Positions 1 through 11,056 of a DNA stretch of 64,000 bases are shown piece after piece. The stretch is from Gymnothorax reevesii. Taxonomy: Eukaryota; Chordata; Actinopteri; Anguilliformes; Muraenidae. Below the pieces are notes generated by a model, which was given only the letters and a program-made list of their open reading frames with translations, was not told the origin of the DNA and made no database searches. Location: assembly GCA_029721435.1 (NCBI GenBank), contig CM056583.1, forward strand, positions 58,246,120-58,310,119. The letters are read 5' to 3'. The translations under genes were made by a program, and so were the position numbers. Numbering within the stretch: the stretch's first letter is position 1; each line of letters opens with the position of its first letter.

Positions 1-589
1 TTAGCAGCATGACTTAACATGGAGCAACTTTCTTTCCCTAACGCTCTCAGACAATGAAATTTCCACAATAATGATACGTACCTAAAGCAAAATCAATGTA
101 TGTCATGAGTTGGACCATGGGAAAAGTGCTATAGTTATGCGATTAAGAAAACTCTGGAACAAATGCCAAATTACGGTTCTCTTTTACGGGTGAGCCATTG
201 CAAACACATGTAATCATCAAAGCTTGCGATCCAGGTGCGCGTCTCATGCCCCGCTTTGGACAAAAATGAATGTTCATGACCTGAAAAGCGTTGTCAGTTT
301 ACTCTTGACTTTTAGCCTTCAGATGGCCCTGCCCATTCAACCAATCAAATGCTAGAATGCCTAAATAGGTTGTCTCGGAGACATAGCCTCCACAATTGGG
401 TCTTATACGGCTTGTCTGGAACGATGATAAGAACAAGTTTGCTGAAATGTTGGTAGGGACAATCTGGCTTCCCAAAATAAAAGGTAGGGACATGTCACAA
501 CCTTCCATATGCAAACCTACGCCCTTGATTTGATATATCAATATCACCATGACCCCGATATCAGAAAACTCAATCAATTATATCATCGT
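1..589. other. Non-coding stretch, nothing recognised
   Basis: No coding region or clear repeat is visible. A short motif around 249-272 (ATGCCCCGCTTTGGACAAAA) weakly resembles one near 23098-23120, in the unclassified repeat around 21.6-23.2 kb. This may mean a distant copy of that repeat lies here, but the match is too short to rely on. Confidence 0.3.
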
Positions 590-665
590 GTAGCTAGGGT
601 CATAAAACCTAGGGGTGGGACCAACTTCCAGGACTCTAGCTGGTACGGGAGCCAAGTTATGGCCG
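590..665 (-). pseudogene. Possible remnant of gypsy integrase C-terminal domain
   Basis: On the minus strand one frame reads WLPYQLESWKLVP. This aligns with the integrase C-terminal segment [15 protein letters not shown] of the gypsy at 8.2 kb (the same phrase at about 8290-8335). It lies about 170 bp beyond the end of the integrase core at 832, in the order expected for gypsy A. The intervening 665-832 does not match. Only about a dozen residues support this, so it is tentative. Confidence 0.35.
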
Positions 666-831
666 AATAGACTCATAAGAAAACCCTGTCACACTCACAA
701 CAAAGATGGTGGAAAAGGATTAAAGGAGCGGAACCCCAAAGTGATCATGATGATACACACTATGAACAACATAATAAAGAAACCTACATAAAAATCTGCC
801 GAGGGCGCATGGGAGATATTTCCCCCCTAAG

Positions 832-1362
832 TTAAGCAAAAACTGCAAAAAAACGACTCCAGGACGCAAGATTATCGGCCGCTAAGCACCGAAGAGTATT
901 CTCTAGGGACTGATTAATGCGCTCAGTCTGCTCGTTAGTCTCAGGATGAAACCCTGATGACAGGCTTACCGTGGCCCCCAACTGTTTACAAAAAGCATGC
1001 CAAAATTTGGCCGCAAACTGAGGACCCTTGTCAGAAACTATATCAAAGGGGAGACCATGCAACCGGAACACATGGTTAACAACTAGGAGGGCTGTCTCCC
1101 GCGCAGAAGACAGTTTAGGCAATGCGATAAAATGAGCGGCCTTGGAAAAAGGGTCGACCACAACCAGGACGACAGTATTGCCATCAGAGACGGGCTGGCC
1201 CGTGATAAAATCGAGCGCAATATGGCTCCAAGGGCATTTGGGTACCGGCAATGGGCGCAACAGATCAGCGGGGGGGAGATGGGACACCTTATTCCTGGCA
1301 CAAGTCCTGCATGCTGCCACAAATTCCTGAATGTCCTTTATCATGCTGGGCCACCAAAATCG
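832..1362 (-). pseudogene. Gypsy A integrase fragment (zinc finger end and catalytic core)
   Basis: This is the integrase part of a Ty3/gypsy retrotransposon pol, which would insert element cDNA into chromosomes. The minus-strand reading starts with [15 protein letters not shown] and the last Cys pair of the HHCC finger (CRTCARNK). The DDE core follows: D in ALDFITG, D in VSDKGPQF and E in NEQTERINQ are all present. Translation fails after residue 170 ([10 protein letters not shown]), where unrelated sequence begins at about 832. The C-terminal domain is missing apart from a possible scrap at 590-665. A single TGA at 1363-1365 separates it from the RNase H reading frame upstream, so the two were once one polyprotein. 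It is closely similar to gypsy B at 8.6-8.9 kb. It is a dead copy with no LTR visible nearby. Confidence 0.9.
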
Positions 1363-1365
1363 TCA

Positions 1366-2055
1366 GGCTAAGAACTGCTTAGTACGATGGGCCCCAGGGT
1401 GACCTGCCAGACGGGAAGAGTGTCCCCACTGGAGAACCTGTGAACAAACTGCCATGGGAACAAATAGACAACCGGGCGGTTCCCCACAAGGACCGGGATC
1501 GGTTCTTAATGCCTCCTGTACCACAGGTTCCACGTCCCACTGGACAGGTGCCGAGATCTGATCAACTGGCATCGGATCACGATCACGATCATAAATCCTT
1601 GATAAGGCATCTGGCTCAATATTTTTTGAGCCAGGGCGGTAAGTTAACATGAAATTAAAACGGTTAAAAAACAACAACCACCGCGCCTGCTGGGAATTAC
1701 GTCGCTTGGTCTGCTGAATATACTGGAGATTTTTATGATCAGTCCAGACCACAAATGGATGTTCAAACCCCTCCAGCCAATGGCACCACTCCTCTAATGC
1801 CAGCTTAACGGCTAACAACTCCCCGTCACCGATGCTGTAATTTCGCTCAGCAGCAGACAGTGACTTGGAGAAGTAGGTGCATGGGTGTAGCTTATTGTCC
1901 CAAAGGGGGCGCTGGGACAAGATAGCACCCACTCCGACCTCCGAGGCATCAACATCCACCACAAATCGGAGGGAGGGGTCGGGCAAAACCAGAATGGGTT
2001 CTGAGCTAAACAATTTCTTCAGCTCTTGAAAGGCAGCCTCGGCTGCTGGCGACCA
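1366..2055 (-). pseudogene. Gypsy A RNase H and integrase N-terminal fragment
   Basis: The minus-strand frame begins at WSPAAEAAFQELKKLF and runs through the Ty3/gypsy RNase H-like domain. Acidic residues are visible in [35 protein letters not shown] and PDALSR. It then passes into the tether and the HHCC finger of integrase (GHSSRLAGHPG). RNase H removes the RNA template during reverse transcription. Codons upstream of about 2055 become low-complexity and do not encode reverse transcriptase, so the element is 5' truncated here. The frame ends at an in-frame TGA (1363-1365), after which integrase continues in the same frame. It is one of three gypsy pol remnants in the window and shares its family with B. 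Confidence 0.9.
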
Positions 2056-2204
2056 GAGAAGACGGACAAAGAAACAAAGAAAATATACATAGATAGGCAA
2101 TATACCATGCAGATGGTAATAGGTAATAGGTAATATTGGACCATGCAGATGAAAACAAGTAAACATAAAATATAGTACAAACAAAAAAAAGTAATGGCTT
2201 TTTG

Positions 2205-2905
2205 AAAGAAAAAGTCAATATCTAGTGTGGCCACCCTGCTTTGATGACTGCACAGGTTTCACTTTTTTATTTCCTCACTCGCTAAACCATTCCATATGGT
2301 CTTCAAGTCCATCTTAGAAAATTCTTGTACAACTTTAAAGTGTGTTTAAGGTTATTATCTGGCTGAAAATAAAATCCGCGACCAATCAGTCTCTTTCCAG
2401 ATGGCAATGCGTACATCACAAGTATGCTGTAATACTTCTTTTGATCCATGATTCCAACGATTTTTTTTTATATTACTGGCTCCTTTCGAGCAGACTGAAC
2501 CCCAAACCATAATATTTCCCCCTCCGTGTTTTACTGAAGTTTTATTTTGATTTTGCCACATCTTGGCAGCAACACCATCGATTTTCACACAGGCGCGTGG
2601 AAACAGTCAGTCTTGATTCTTTCATTTCTTCACTGCTGACGCTTTTAAGAGCTGTTGTGCCGTCAACCGCCAATTTTTTTCTTACTTGTCGTACACAGAT
2701 GACAAACATCAAGGGCACTTCCATTTTGCCCCTCTATTGCCCCTAGTTTTCAGCGAACTGTTTCTCTGAAACGCTTGATGGTGTTTTTCACAGTGCCATG
2801 GCAGCATTTAACATTTTCAGCATCATGTAAGGCCACAATGTGGCTATGTACAATCTCAGAGGGCTCACTCCATGACGCTATCATGTTTAACACAGTGACA
2901 CTGCT
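2205..2905 (-). pseudogene. Tc1-like transposase remnant
   Basis: Tc1/mariner transposase cuts and pastes its element at TA sites. Reading the minus strand from about 2905, degraded codons give CCHGTVKNTIKRFRETV (helix-turn-helix region). They are followed by KHGGGNIMVWG, the hallmark Tc1 motif before the second catalytic Asp region, then a degraded FQPDNNLKHT at about 2320-2350 in place of FQQDNDPKHT, and finally AGWPH..LTF at the C-terminus near 2205. Several frameshifts and stops interrupt it. Terminal inverted repeats are not recognisable. It abuts the truncated gypsy A, and the pieces between 2060 and 2205 belong to neither. Confidence 0.85.
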
Positions 2906-2959
2906 CAAAGTTCATGTAACCTTATATACTGTTAAATTGGCTGTTATTTTTAACGTTTG

Positions 2960-3123
2960 ACGTTATTTATTAGGTCTTTTAACTTGTTATATTTATATTG
3001 TTTTTATATATTCTATGCCTCATGTGAGCTGTGTATTTCATGCCTTTTATTTATTTTCTCTTTACAGCACTTTGGTTCACTGTGGTTGTTTTAAAGTGCT
3101 TTATAAATAAAGTTGGATTGGAT
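2960..3123 (+). mobile_element. LINE-type 3' tail
   Basis: The segment ends with CAGCACTTTGG, a TTTTAAAGTGCTTTATAAATAAAG stretch and the short tandem TTGGATTGGAT. That arrangement is familiar from 3' ends of fish non-LTR retrotransposons and their SINE partners. No coding part of a LINE is attached, so this is a strongly 5'-truncated insertion or a SINE tail. The family is not assigned. Confidence 0.6.
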
Positions 3124-3704
3124 ACTGAAACACCTGACCATCAGAGGTAATTCTGTGTAATAATGTTGCCTCAAACCAGTTTAAACTCATTTTTAGCATC
3201 AGTAATTGTGGGTTGAGCCTTCAAACATGCATTCAGGCTATGCAAATTATATAATGCTATAAAATTTTCGGCACCTCTCAATTGTTATAAAAAATTGGCG
3301 TTTCAGGGGTTTTGGGTCTTACCCATATTTTTACCTCAATATACGTCTGGGAATTTTTTTTTTTTTTTTGTCATTACTGACAATAGTATTTTTCAATACA
3401 TTTTCACCCAAAAAAATTGTAAAGAAGTAATATATTTGGACCTCTTTTAGACGATGGTGGTGCCGTATAATCATCACACTACTGTACAGCGCACCCATTG
3501 CAAAGCAAAGCAGGTATTCAAAGTGATTTGTGTGACAGCATCATTTATGATTTTTAAAAAATGCTAAATGGAATTTTACAGATGACTCATACAAACATAT
3601 GACTCATATTTTATGCTAATGCACTCTTCAGCCTTCAGGCTGGAAAAACACCATCTTTCAACGACACTTTCCCAGTATTGGTTATGCTGTTGTTTCAGCT
3701 TAAT

Positions 3705-3800
3705 ATTCATTCATTCATCCATCTACTATCGAACCTGCTTATCCCTGGTCAGGGCATTGCAGGAGTGGGAGCCTATTCCAGAATGCATTTGGGCAAGTAA
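3705..3800 (+). mobile_element. Fish interspersed repeat fragment (CATCCAT...CTTATCC type)
   Basis: The string CATTCATTCATCCATCTAC, followed by CCTGCTTATCC, a GGGCATTGCAGGAGTGGGAGCC-like stretch and CCTATTCCAG, is the 5' part of a very common teleost repeat. The repeat's other end carries tRNA-like box B sequence (see 31480-31608). Related pieces lie at 48430-48530 and 62926-63003. It is only a fragment. Confidence 0.55.
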
Positions 3801-6800
3801 CAGGGAGCTGAATATTCATTGCATGTTAATATAGCATCAAGGGAGAATACCACACCTGAGAATCAACCTGCAACAGGTAGACAGATAAAATTGTTGTAGG
3901 GATGGCCAGTAAATGCAAATGATTGGAGGCTACAAGTGGGCAAGTGTGGCTTTGTTTCCTCTTGGGGATCTAAGCTGATTTTGGCACAGACGGCCAGTGT
4001 CCGCCTCGTCATTGAATTTTGCGGCAGGGGGACCTGAGCCCCTCTGACATCTTCGGATTCATCTGCGAGAACGCAGATGGAGATGCTTGGGGGAAGGGGA
4101 CACTGGGGAGCAGAAGAAGCTGTGTAACCATGTGCCAAAGCCGTCTGCGCACACACAACCAGCTGCCAGCTGCTCAAGTCCTTCGGGGCAGTGCCATCTG
4201 TATGTGCGCCACGTCAGATTCAAACACTTTTCAGGAGAAGTGAAACATTTAGAACAAGAACACTGCTTCTCTGAATCATGAGGAGCTTTACCTCATCATG
4301 ATCACCAACTTGTGATCCGAGACCCTAAAAATCATTCACAATGTAGTATTAATATTACTAGTGATGAACTATTTGAAACAAACTCTGGTCGTATCAGCAA
4401 GAAAGGGTCAGTCAAGGTTGTATCATAAAAGACAGCGCCAAGAAACCTTTTGCTTTTTGAAGGCCTATTATTATGCTTGAGTTATATAATTCTGTGGTGA
4501 GTAATGTATCCACAGCAGAGAAGAGGCATATATTAATGCACAATTCAGTTCAAGTACTGTTACACTCATTTCTGCCATTAAAACTTTGAATAACCATCAG
4601 TATCCTTGCTTCATTATATTACTTTTGTGATAAAAATGTTTGCGATACAAAGGGTGATGTTTAAACAGATTGCAACTGAAGTAACGCAATGTGACGGCGA
4701 CTGATGTGTCTGTATGCAGCAGGACAGAGATTCAACCAATCAGTCCTCAGTCACCCTCTTAAGTTCTCTTGTGAGCCAGAACCACCCAAATGCTTCCCTG
4801 TATCTGTGTGTTTAGATGTTGCCATGATTACTATTTTCAAATAGAAGTTAATAATACAAAAACTATCATTACTTCTTAGTACAATAAGCTGAAAATCACA
4901 TGGCATTTCTTTGTTAAATTGAGCCACAAATGTTTTTTTCTTTTTAATCAATCTGCAACATTTTGTATCATCAAGTGCTGGTCATCTTGATTGAGGGACT
5001 GGTGATGTCAAGAATAGAGGGAAGAATGAGAGTCACTTTATCCACCATCTCCATCCTGTTTGGTCGTAAATGTCCATTCTTAATGTGATATGAGTAACAA
5101 TTTTCATTACACAGTCTCTTTTGCTTATGCATTAGACAACAGAGCTGTGTTCTTTCAATAAGTCCGGAACAGCTCCCAGTTGAATGATGAAATAGTCAAA
5201 AGGCCACTAAAACAGGGATATCGCTAACGCAATTGTATTTTTCTTCATTGCCCACTGAAGCCTTTGTGATGAATATTGCAGGTGAGTTGGACAAATCTCA
5301 GTCTTAGATTAGGTACTGTTCTAATTGCTTTGTACCATCAGGTGTCTGTGTCGATCTATCAGTTTCACCGAGAGTTAAAATTTGTCACCAGATAACACAC
5401 ATGCCTGTACAGTTCAGAAATTAAGAATTCATCTCCTGTAAGAGTCGGTTCTCTGGAGTGCTTTTAGAAATTCTGAGTCAGTGCTTTATAATTTCAGCGC
5501 ATCACATTACCTGTAGTGATTTTTATTCCAACATGGGATCAGTCAGATAGTCGTGATCTCGCACCTCAAACTCTTTCTACTAATGCACTAAAGAAAAAAA
5601 ATATCACAATACCGAGGAAAACATCTCACTGACTTTCCATAAAAAACTGCAATATCATTAAAAAATATGTTTTTTTTTAAATACAAAGCGTGAGTTTTAT
5701 TCAAGCCCTTCTTCATATACCTTTTCATAAAAGGAATATTTGTCAAGGACTAAGTGTCAAGGGCAATCTATTTTATCACTCCTAAATTAAGAACAATTTA
5801 GTCAAGTCAAATTAAATACTGATCAGTTTTAAATTGATTATTTACATACTTGTTCATCTGTAATGTATGCAGTATCATGCTTATCATGACAAAAAGAGTG
5901 AGGATCATTTCTTCCCTGATGGGGCTCTGAGCAATGGAACAGGCAGCAGCACAGCACTGAGTCTGAATTTACTATTGATAAGAGATATACATTGTTTCCA
6001 TGGCAAGGAGAAACGTGAGTGCAAATACTAATGCCCACCTGCACCTCTGCATCTCCATTGTACTGTATTGCCATCCAATCTTTGCAGTCCATGTAATTGT
6101 TCGTTTATTTGTGTCCTATACAGATGACATTTTTATCCAGTATACCAAGACTCTCTTATCATTTCAACTGTTGTTTTTGCTTTGAGAGTAATGTCAATAA
6201 TGTACTGTAACAGCAAGCTAAAACAACTGCTTTCCATTGGACTGATAAGCTATGGATGCCGGGAACCATAGTCATAAAACAGTAATGAAATTCTCAAGGT
6301 CTTTCCCTCCAAGATCGGAGTGGGATGATCAGGGTGAATCACACCTTGTGTTCCAGGTAAAAAGCCTCAGAGACACAAAATTATAGCTGGAAAATGAGGC
6401 GGAGGGGAAAGATAGAGAAATAAAAGACTTTGTTCGGCGCTCATTTTGTGTGTTTATATTTTTAATGGCTCATAACAGCAGCAAAAAATGGGAGGAGTCA
6501 TTTATCGTGAAAACTATGTTTTTGAATGTGTATTTATTTTATATCTATTTTCGCAAATAATCATGCCACAAAAAAAATTTATTTAAAGTTGCATGTATAC
6601 ATGGTACATAATATCCATAATTATGTGGACAGTGATGCAGTTTCTGTTGTTTTTCCTCCTTACCTCTCGCACAATGTATTTGAAATAAAGCAATGAATAT
6701 TGAGTAAATTTTAGATTCTTTGTTTTCTCTAAATTATAATTTCTGGGTATTCAAATACACAAGTGGTGTTTCAATGAACAGTTGCTGCCTTTAATGTTTG

Positions 6801-8199
6801 CACAGTTTAAGACTGTAAAGTCTAACTAGCTCATCTTGTCCTTGAGGCTTACATCTTTCATCGGATTGCATATTTTGGAGAATCCTCTGGTTTTGGTGGC
6901 GGAATGTTCTCTGTATGCAAGTCTTTGATGGAACTTCCATCATGCTGGACCTGAGCTGTATTATTTGCACAAAATAGCTCAGCTTAACTTAGCCGTTGAC
7001 CTCTGGAGAATAATTATAGACTGAAAATTAATTACCAAGAAAGGGAAAAGTGGCAGCTTCAGTGTGCATACCATGAATGCAAATGTATTCAAGACACCAT
7101 GGCGTGAGACAAAAGAACGAGGCTAAGATGAGGTAGCAATAATAGCAAGTTATCATGGAGAAAAAAGTAATTACATATACTCTCAGTCCAAATGCAAGAG
7201 ATGACCTTAAATGACACCAATAAATACACTAGCATATACTGATCAGCCACTATATTAATACCACCTCTCTAATATTGAAGAAGTCCTCCTCATGCTGTCT
7301 TAATAGCTTTGTTAAATTGAGGTCCACTTGAATTCTCGAACCCTGTGTTTCCCATCGGAACATCTCCTAAAACCTCTCCAACTTGTTTTCTTTCCACCCC
7401 CAGGCAAAATCTTAATGCCCATCTCTTCCCCAGGATAATGGTGCACACATATGAGAACAATGCACAAGAAAAGAAAAAAAAGGAGATACTCGACCATGCA
7501 ACCTACTGCAGTTGCTCCAAGCTCAATTTGTCAATGTCAATGAAAGAATCATGCCGGTGAGTGATGCAGGAGCATCTAAGGGCCTGAAGATCACGGGCCT
7601 ACGGTAAAGGTCTTTGGCTTTACTCACGGAGATTTTTCCAGTTTTCATCATCTTTTGATGATGATGTTATGCACTGTCCTGCTGTGTTGTGCAGTCCAAA
7701 ACATTATCAGCAGGACGAAAACTATGTCCACTGATGGGAAACTCATTCTTGATCGATGAATTTGGGAATTTTTTTTTTCAGCAGAGCTTGCAACATAGCA
7801 ATGTCATTCATAATTTTGTTTTGCCCAAAACAAGAGTCGCTAAACAAGTAGAGCCTGCTGGCAGTGCGGGATTCTCCATCGCTGATTTGCTGCATGGACA
7901 TATCTCAGTTAGCAGGAAAGCTGGCTTGGCCTTTATTGTGCTTTGGGAAAGCTGAAAGCTGATGTTTAAACCTGATAAACATTACCAATAAGTACATAGT
8001 GTGTTGCCGCTGACTGAACTCGGCCTGACTACCAATGATGATCTTCTACAAAAAGTCGTGGTCGTTCAAAAATGTCAAAAAGTGGCGTTTATTGCAATGA
8101 AACTCTTCATTTCCTTAATAATATCCTCTTTTCCAATGTAAAATGAAAAAAAAAATGCAAATTCATCCTCACAGTCTCTTTGTTAGCAATACATTCCAA
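3801..8199. other. Long AT-rich stretch without recognisable genes
   Basis: No frame here resembles a known protein. The ORFs present are short and have no domain signatures. 7010-7100 (around AAAATTAATTACCAAG) looks unique and has homeodomain-type ATTA cores. A small repeat piece lies at 7235-7310. A reader should treat this as unannotated intergenic or intronic sequence. Confidence 0.5.
7235..7310 (+). repeat. Short piece of a fish interspersed repeat (TGATCAGCC... type)
   Basis: The string CTGATCAGCCACTATATTAA, followed by ACCACCTCTCTAATATTG, matches the start of a widespread teleost repeat that I recall with the same order of words. It is about 75 bp and lacks ends. The class was not determined. 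Confidence 0.4.
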
Positions 8200-8590
8200 T
8201 AAAATCATCTGTGCAAAGATCTGGGGAGCAGTAAATGGATGGTGACAGGGTTGATTTTTTGCACATCTTAAATGGGCCAATGAAACGGGGGGCCAACTTC
8301 CATGACTCCACTCTTAACGGAAGGTCCTGAGTGGAAAGCTAAACCCTCTGACCAACCCGATAAGCAGGTGCCAAACGGCGCCTCGTGTCGGCGGCAACCT
8401 TCTGTTTATGCACTGAGTGCAACAAAGATGACCGGACCTTGGCCCAGACTGACCGACACTGCTGAATAAAACGATTAACTGAGAGAACTGCGGAATCCCT
8501 CTCAGCCTCCGGAAAAAGTGGTGGTTGATAGCCCAGCTGGGCCTCAAATGGAGAAAGGCCTGTGGAGGAGATACACAGTGAGTGAATTAT
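8200..8590 (-). pseudogene. Gypsy B integrase C-terminal domain
   Basis: Joining frames on the minus strand gives LGYQPPLFPEAE, then RVGQRV (a stop replaces the following Trp), [19 protein letters not shown] and, after a frameshift, [16 protein letters not shown] near 8235-8205. This is the conserved GPY/F-type integrase C-terminal region that binds DNA. It stops at about 8200, before any chromodomain. At least two frameshifts and two stops make it non-functional. Confidence 0.8.
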
Positions 8591-8594
8591 GAGC

Positions 8595-8932
8595 TTATTC
8601 AGCCCACGCCAAAAAACGGCTCCATAGTGCAGGGTTGTCAGCCGCTAAACACGGAAGTGTACTCTCAAGCGACTGGTTAATCCTTTCTGTCTGTCCATTG
8701 GTCTCAGGATGAAACCTGGACAAAAGGCTCACGAAGGCCCCCAGGTGACTACAGAAATCATGCCAGAATTTTGCCGTAAACTGCGGGCCACAGTCAGAAA
8801 GCACATCTTAAGGCAGGCCATGAAGCCGAAACACATAGTCTACGACAAGAAAGGCTGTCTCCTGAGCTGTCAGCAGCTGGGGAAGGGCGACAAAATGGGC
8901 GGCCTTGGAAAAGCGATCAAGCACTACCGCCC
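8595..8932 (-). pseudogene. Gypsy B integrase catalytic core, 5' part deleted
   Basis: The minus strand reads [32 protein letters not shown], a stop, then LSDCGPQFTAKFWHDF and HPETNGQTERINQ. The second Asp and the Glu of the DDE triad are visible. The first Asp (ALDFITG in A) is absent because sequence upstream of RFSKAA has been lost by the junction at about 8930-8945. It is nearly collinear with gypsy A at 832-1170, which identifies A and B as copies of one family. Confidence 0.88.
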
Positions 8933-8939
8933 ACCAAAT

Positions 8940-9330
8940 AACGCCCACCATGCCTGCCAGGAATTGCGTCGCTTAGTCTGCTGGATGTATTGGAGGTTCT
9001 TGCGATCAGTCTAAACCACAAATAGGTGTTCAGCACCTTCCAACCAGTGGCGCCACTCTTGCAATGCCAACTTAACAGCCAACAACTCCCGGTCACCAAT
9101 GCTGTAATTCCGTTCGGCTGCAAAGACAACAATCGGGAGAAGTAGGCGCAGGGGTGCAACTTATTGCCACGATGAGAATGCTGGGCCAAAATGGCACCCT
9201 GCCCGACCTCTGAAGCATCAACCTCCAATGCAAACCGGAGGGAAAGGTCGGGCATAACAAGGATGGGCTCCGAGCTAAAACGTTTCTTTCTGAAAAGCAG
9301 CTTCAGCTGCTGGGGTTTAAATGAACGATA
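8940..9330 (-). pseudogene. Gypsy B RNase H domain, C-terminally deleted
   Basis: The minus strand gives FSSEPILVMPDLSLRF, then VDASEVGQGAILAQH and LHPCAYFSR. After a frameshift it gives remnants equivalent to [16 protein letters not shown] and WTDHKNLQ, ending at [11 protein letters not shown]. The reading is then joined directly to integrase RFSKAA. In gypsy A the same two points lie about 500 bp apart, so this copy has a deletion that removed the RNase H end, the HHCC finger and the first catalytic Asp of integrase. Confidence 0.82.
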
Positions 9331-9960
9331 AGGAGGCATTTTTCTTAGTAAGTGCAATAATCGGGGCAGCCACAGTGCTAAAATTGCAGATGAACCTCCT
9401 ATAAAAATGAGCAAAACCCAAAAACAACTGAACCTCTTTAACATTCTGAGGAGCAGGCCAGTTCCTGATCGCTGCCACTTTGTCTGGGTCCATAAGGACC
9501 GACCCTGCTGACAAAGTAAAGCCAAGGAACTTGGCGTGAAAAATGCATTTCTCAGCCTTGACAAAAAGTTTGGCTTTCAGGAGGGCCTCAAGCACTTGTC
9601 TGAGGTGCTGTTTATGCTCCGAGAGAGTTGAAGAGAAAAAAAAATATCGTCAAAGTAGACAAAAGCTAATTTTTCCAACATCTCTCGAAGGACGTCATTA
9701 ACGAGTGCCAGGAACACAGAGAGGGCATTAACCAATCCAAACGGCATGACCAAATATTTGTAGTGACCGTCATGCATATTAAACGCTGTTTTCTATTCGT
9801 CCCCCTCCAGAATCCGGACCAGATTGTATGCGTTGTGGAGATCTAGTTTGGTGAAAAACAATGCCTCCTGCAGGCGTTCAAATGCTTAGTACATTTAGGG
9901 AAGAAGGTATCAATTCTGAATAGTTATATTATTCAAGCCCCTGTAATCTATATACTCTCG
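9331..9960 (-). pseudogene. Gypsy B reverse transcriptase palm and thumb
   Basis: The minus-strand frames give [15 protein letters not shown] (first catalytic Asp), a stop, then [22 protein letters not shown] (the catalytic YxDD box) and, in another frame, [31 protein letters not shown] and NFSTVAAPIIALT. This is the polymerase that copies element RNA to DNA. The family's usual YLDDIL appears here as YFDDIF. Stops occur just upstream and the box is followed by a frameshift. Confidence 0.88.
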
Positions 9961-10530
9961 CATGGCCTTGCGCTCTGGCCCAGATAGCGAGTATAGGGAA
10001 CCCCTGGGGGGAGTAGTATCGGGAAAAAGCTTGATCTTGCAATCATAAGTACGATGCGGAGGCAAGGACGAAGCCAGTTGTTTGCTAAAAACCTCTGTGG
10101 GATCAAGATAGTCATTAGGAATGTTGGGAGGTAAACAAAAGTTCAGAGCTGCCCCCAAACTCCTATCCCGTTCCGGACCCGAAATATCAACAAATGAATC
10201 AGAAACAGAAAAGTGCTCTGACTCGGAATCCTCTACTGGCTGTCGCCAGTCAAATTGAGGATCCCACTCCAAACCCTCCTCCGTCCCTTCATCTAAATCG
10301 GGTGAATTAAGTGAGAAAACTTCCTCATCATCACTCCAGTCTTCGGCCTCCCCCACAGGTTGACGTTCGGAACGACACGCTAGAATCTCACCACAGTGAG
10401 ACCCATAATTCGGGCCCCACCGGACTGCAGGATTACTTTGACTGCCCCAAGAGATGTGTAGCCTATGTTCAAGCAGCCAAGAATGTCCTAACACAACAGG
10501 GAAAACCGGGGAGTTAATCAGGAAAACCAA
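9910..10530 (-). pseudogene. Gypsy B protease C-terminus to RT N-terminus, 206-codon ORF
   Basis: The ORF begins [18 protein letters not shown], the conserved end of gypsy retropepsins. It continues through an acidic linker (residues roughly 65-150, rich in Glu, Asp and Ser), then [20 protein letters not shown] (entry to RT) and [19 protein letters not shown]. In the related element C about 35 residues ([16 protein letters not shown]...) separate the MEKYL-like and DYRGLN motifs. They are missing here, so an in-frame deletion has removed the RT fingers segment. Confidence 0.85.
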
Positions 10531-10800
10531 ATTCTCTCAGAATGACCACCAAATGGGACGAACATAGTTGATAATTCAGACGCCTCGGTTATAAGCCCAG
10601 TTCCCAATGGACGACCATCCAAAGATCTGACCAAGCGTGAACGTGAGAGAGAGCGGATGGGAATGGTATGTTTCCTAGCCCACTCTGCATTCATTAAACA
10701 ATCAACTGGCCCCGAGTCCAAAAAAGCCTTTAAAAATACTCTCTGTCTCCCCACAGTCAATTCTACAGCAATAAATGTCCGAAAAGGAGATTGGGTCTGT
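10518..10800 (-). pseudogene. Gypsy B retropepsin-like protease
   Basis: The minus strand reads TVGRQRVFLKAFLDSGPVDCLMNAEWA. LDSG is the aspartic protease active-site signature (D-S/T-G), followed by a fold-typical hydrophobic run and PLGTGLI. This enzyme would process the gag-pol polyprotein. It runs into the protease C-terminal segment at 10530 in another frame. It is preceded by the zinc-knuckle region. Confidence 0.78.
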
Positions 10801-10867
10801 CCCTCTAGCGCCCTCCATGCCTCTGGAGGGAATTCCCATTTCCCTTTAAGTTCAGGGCAATGAGGTC

Positions 10868-10920
10868 TGATATGTCACAGTTTATTACAGTTATGACAAA
10901 TTATTCGTCAGCGAACGGGC
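10868..10920 (-). pseudogene. Gypsy B gag zinc knuckle
   Basis: The minus strand gives CHNCNK, a stop, HIRPHCPELKG. The Cys-X2-Cys-X4-His-X4-Cys spacing (CHNC, then H, then C) matches the nucleocapsid zinc knuckle that binds element RNA. One stop codon interrupts it. It is followed at once by sequence leading into the protease. Confidence 0.65.
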
Positions 10921-11056
10921 TTAACGAGCCCGGCTCTCATATCAACCTGCATAGCTTCAGTAGGAGTGGGAATATCAGTGGGCTGAGTTGTGTGTGTGTG
11001 AGCATGTTGTAAGGAGAATCTACCCCAGGAGCCAGAGTAGTTTGTTTCTCCTTGTA

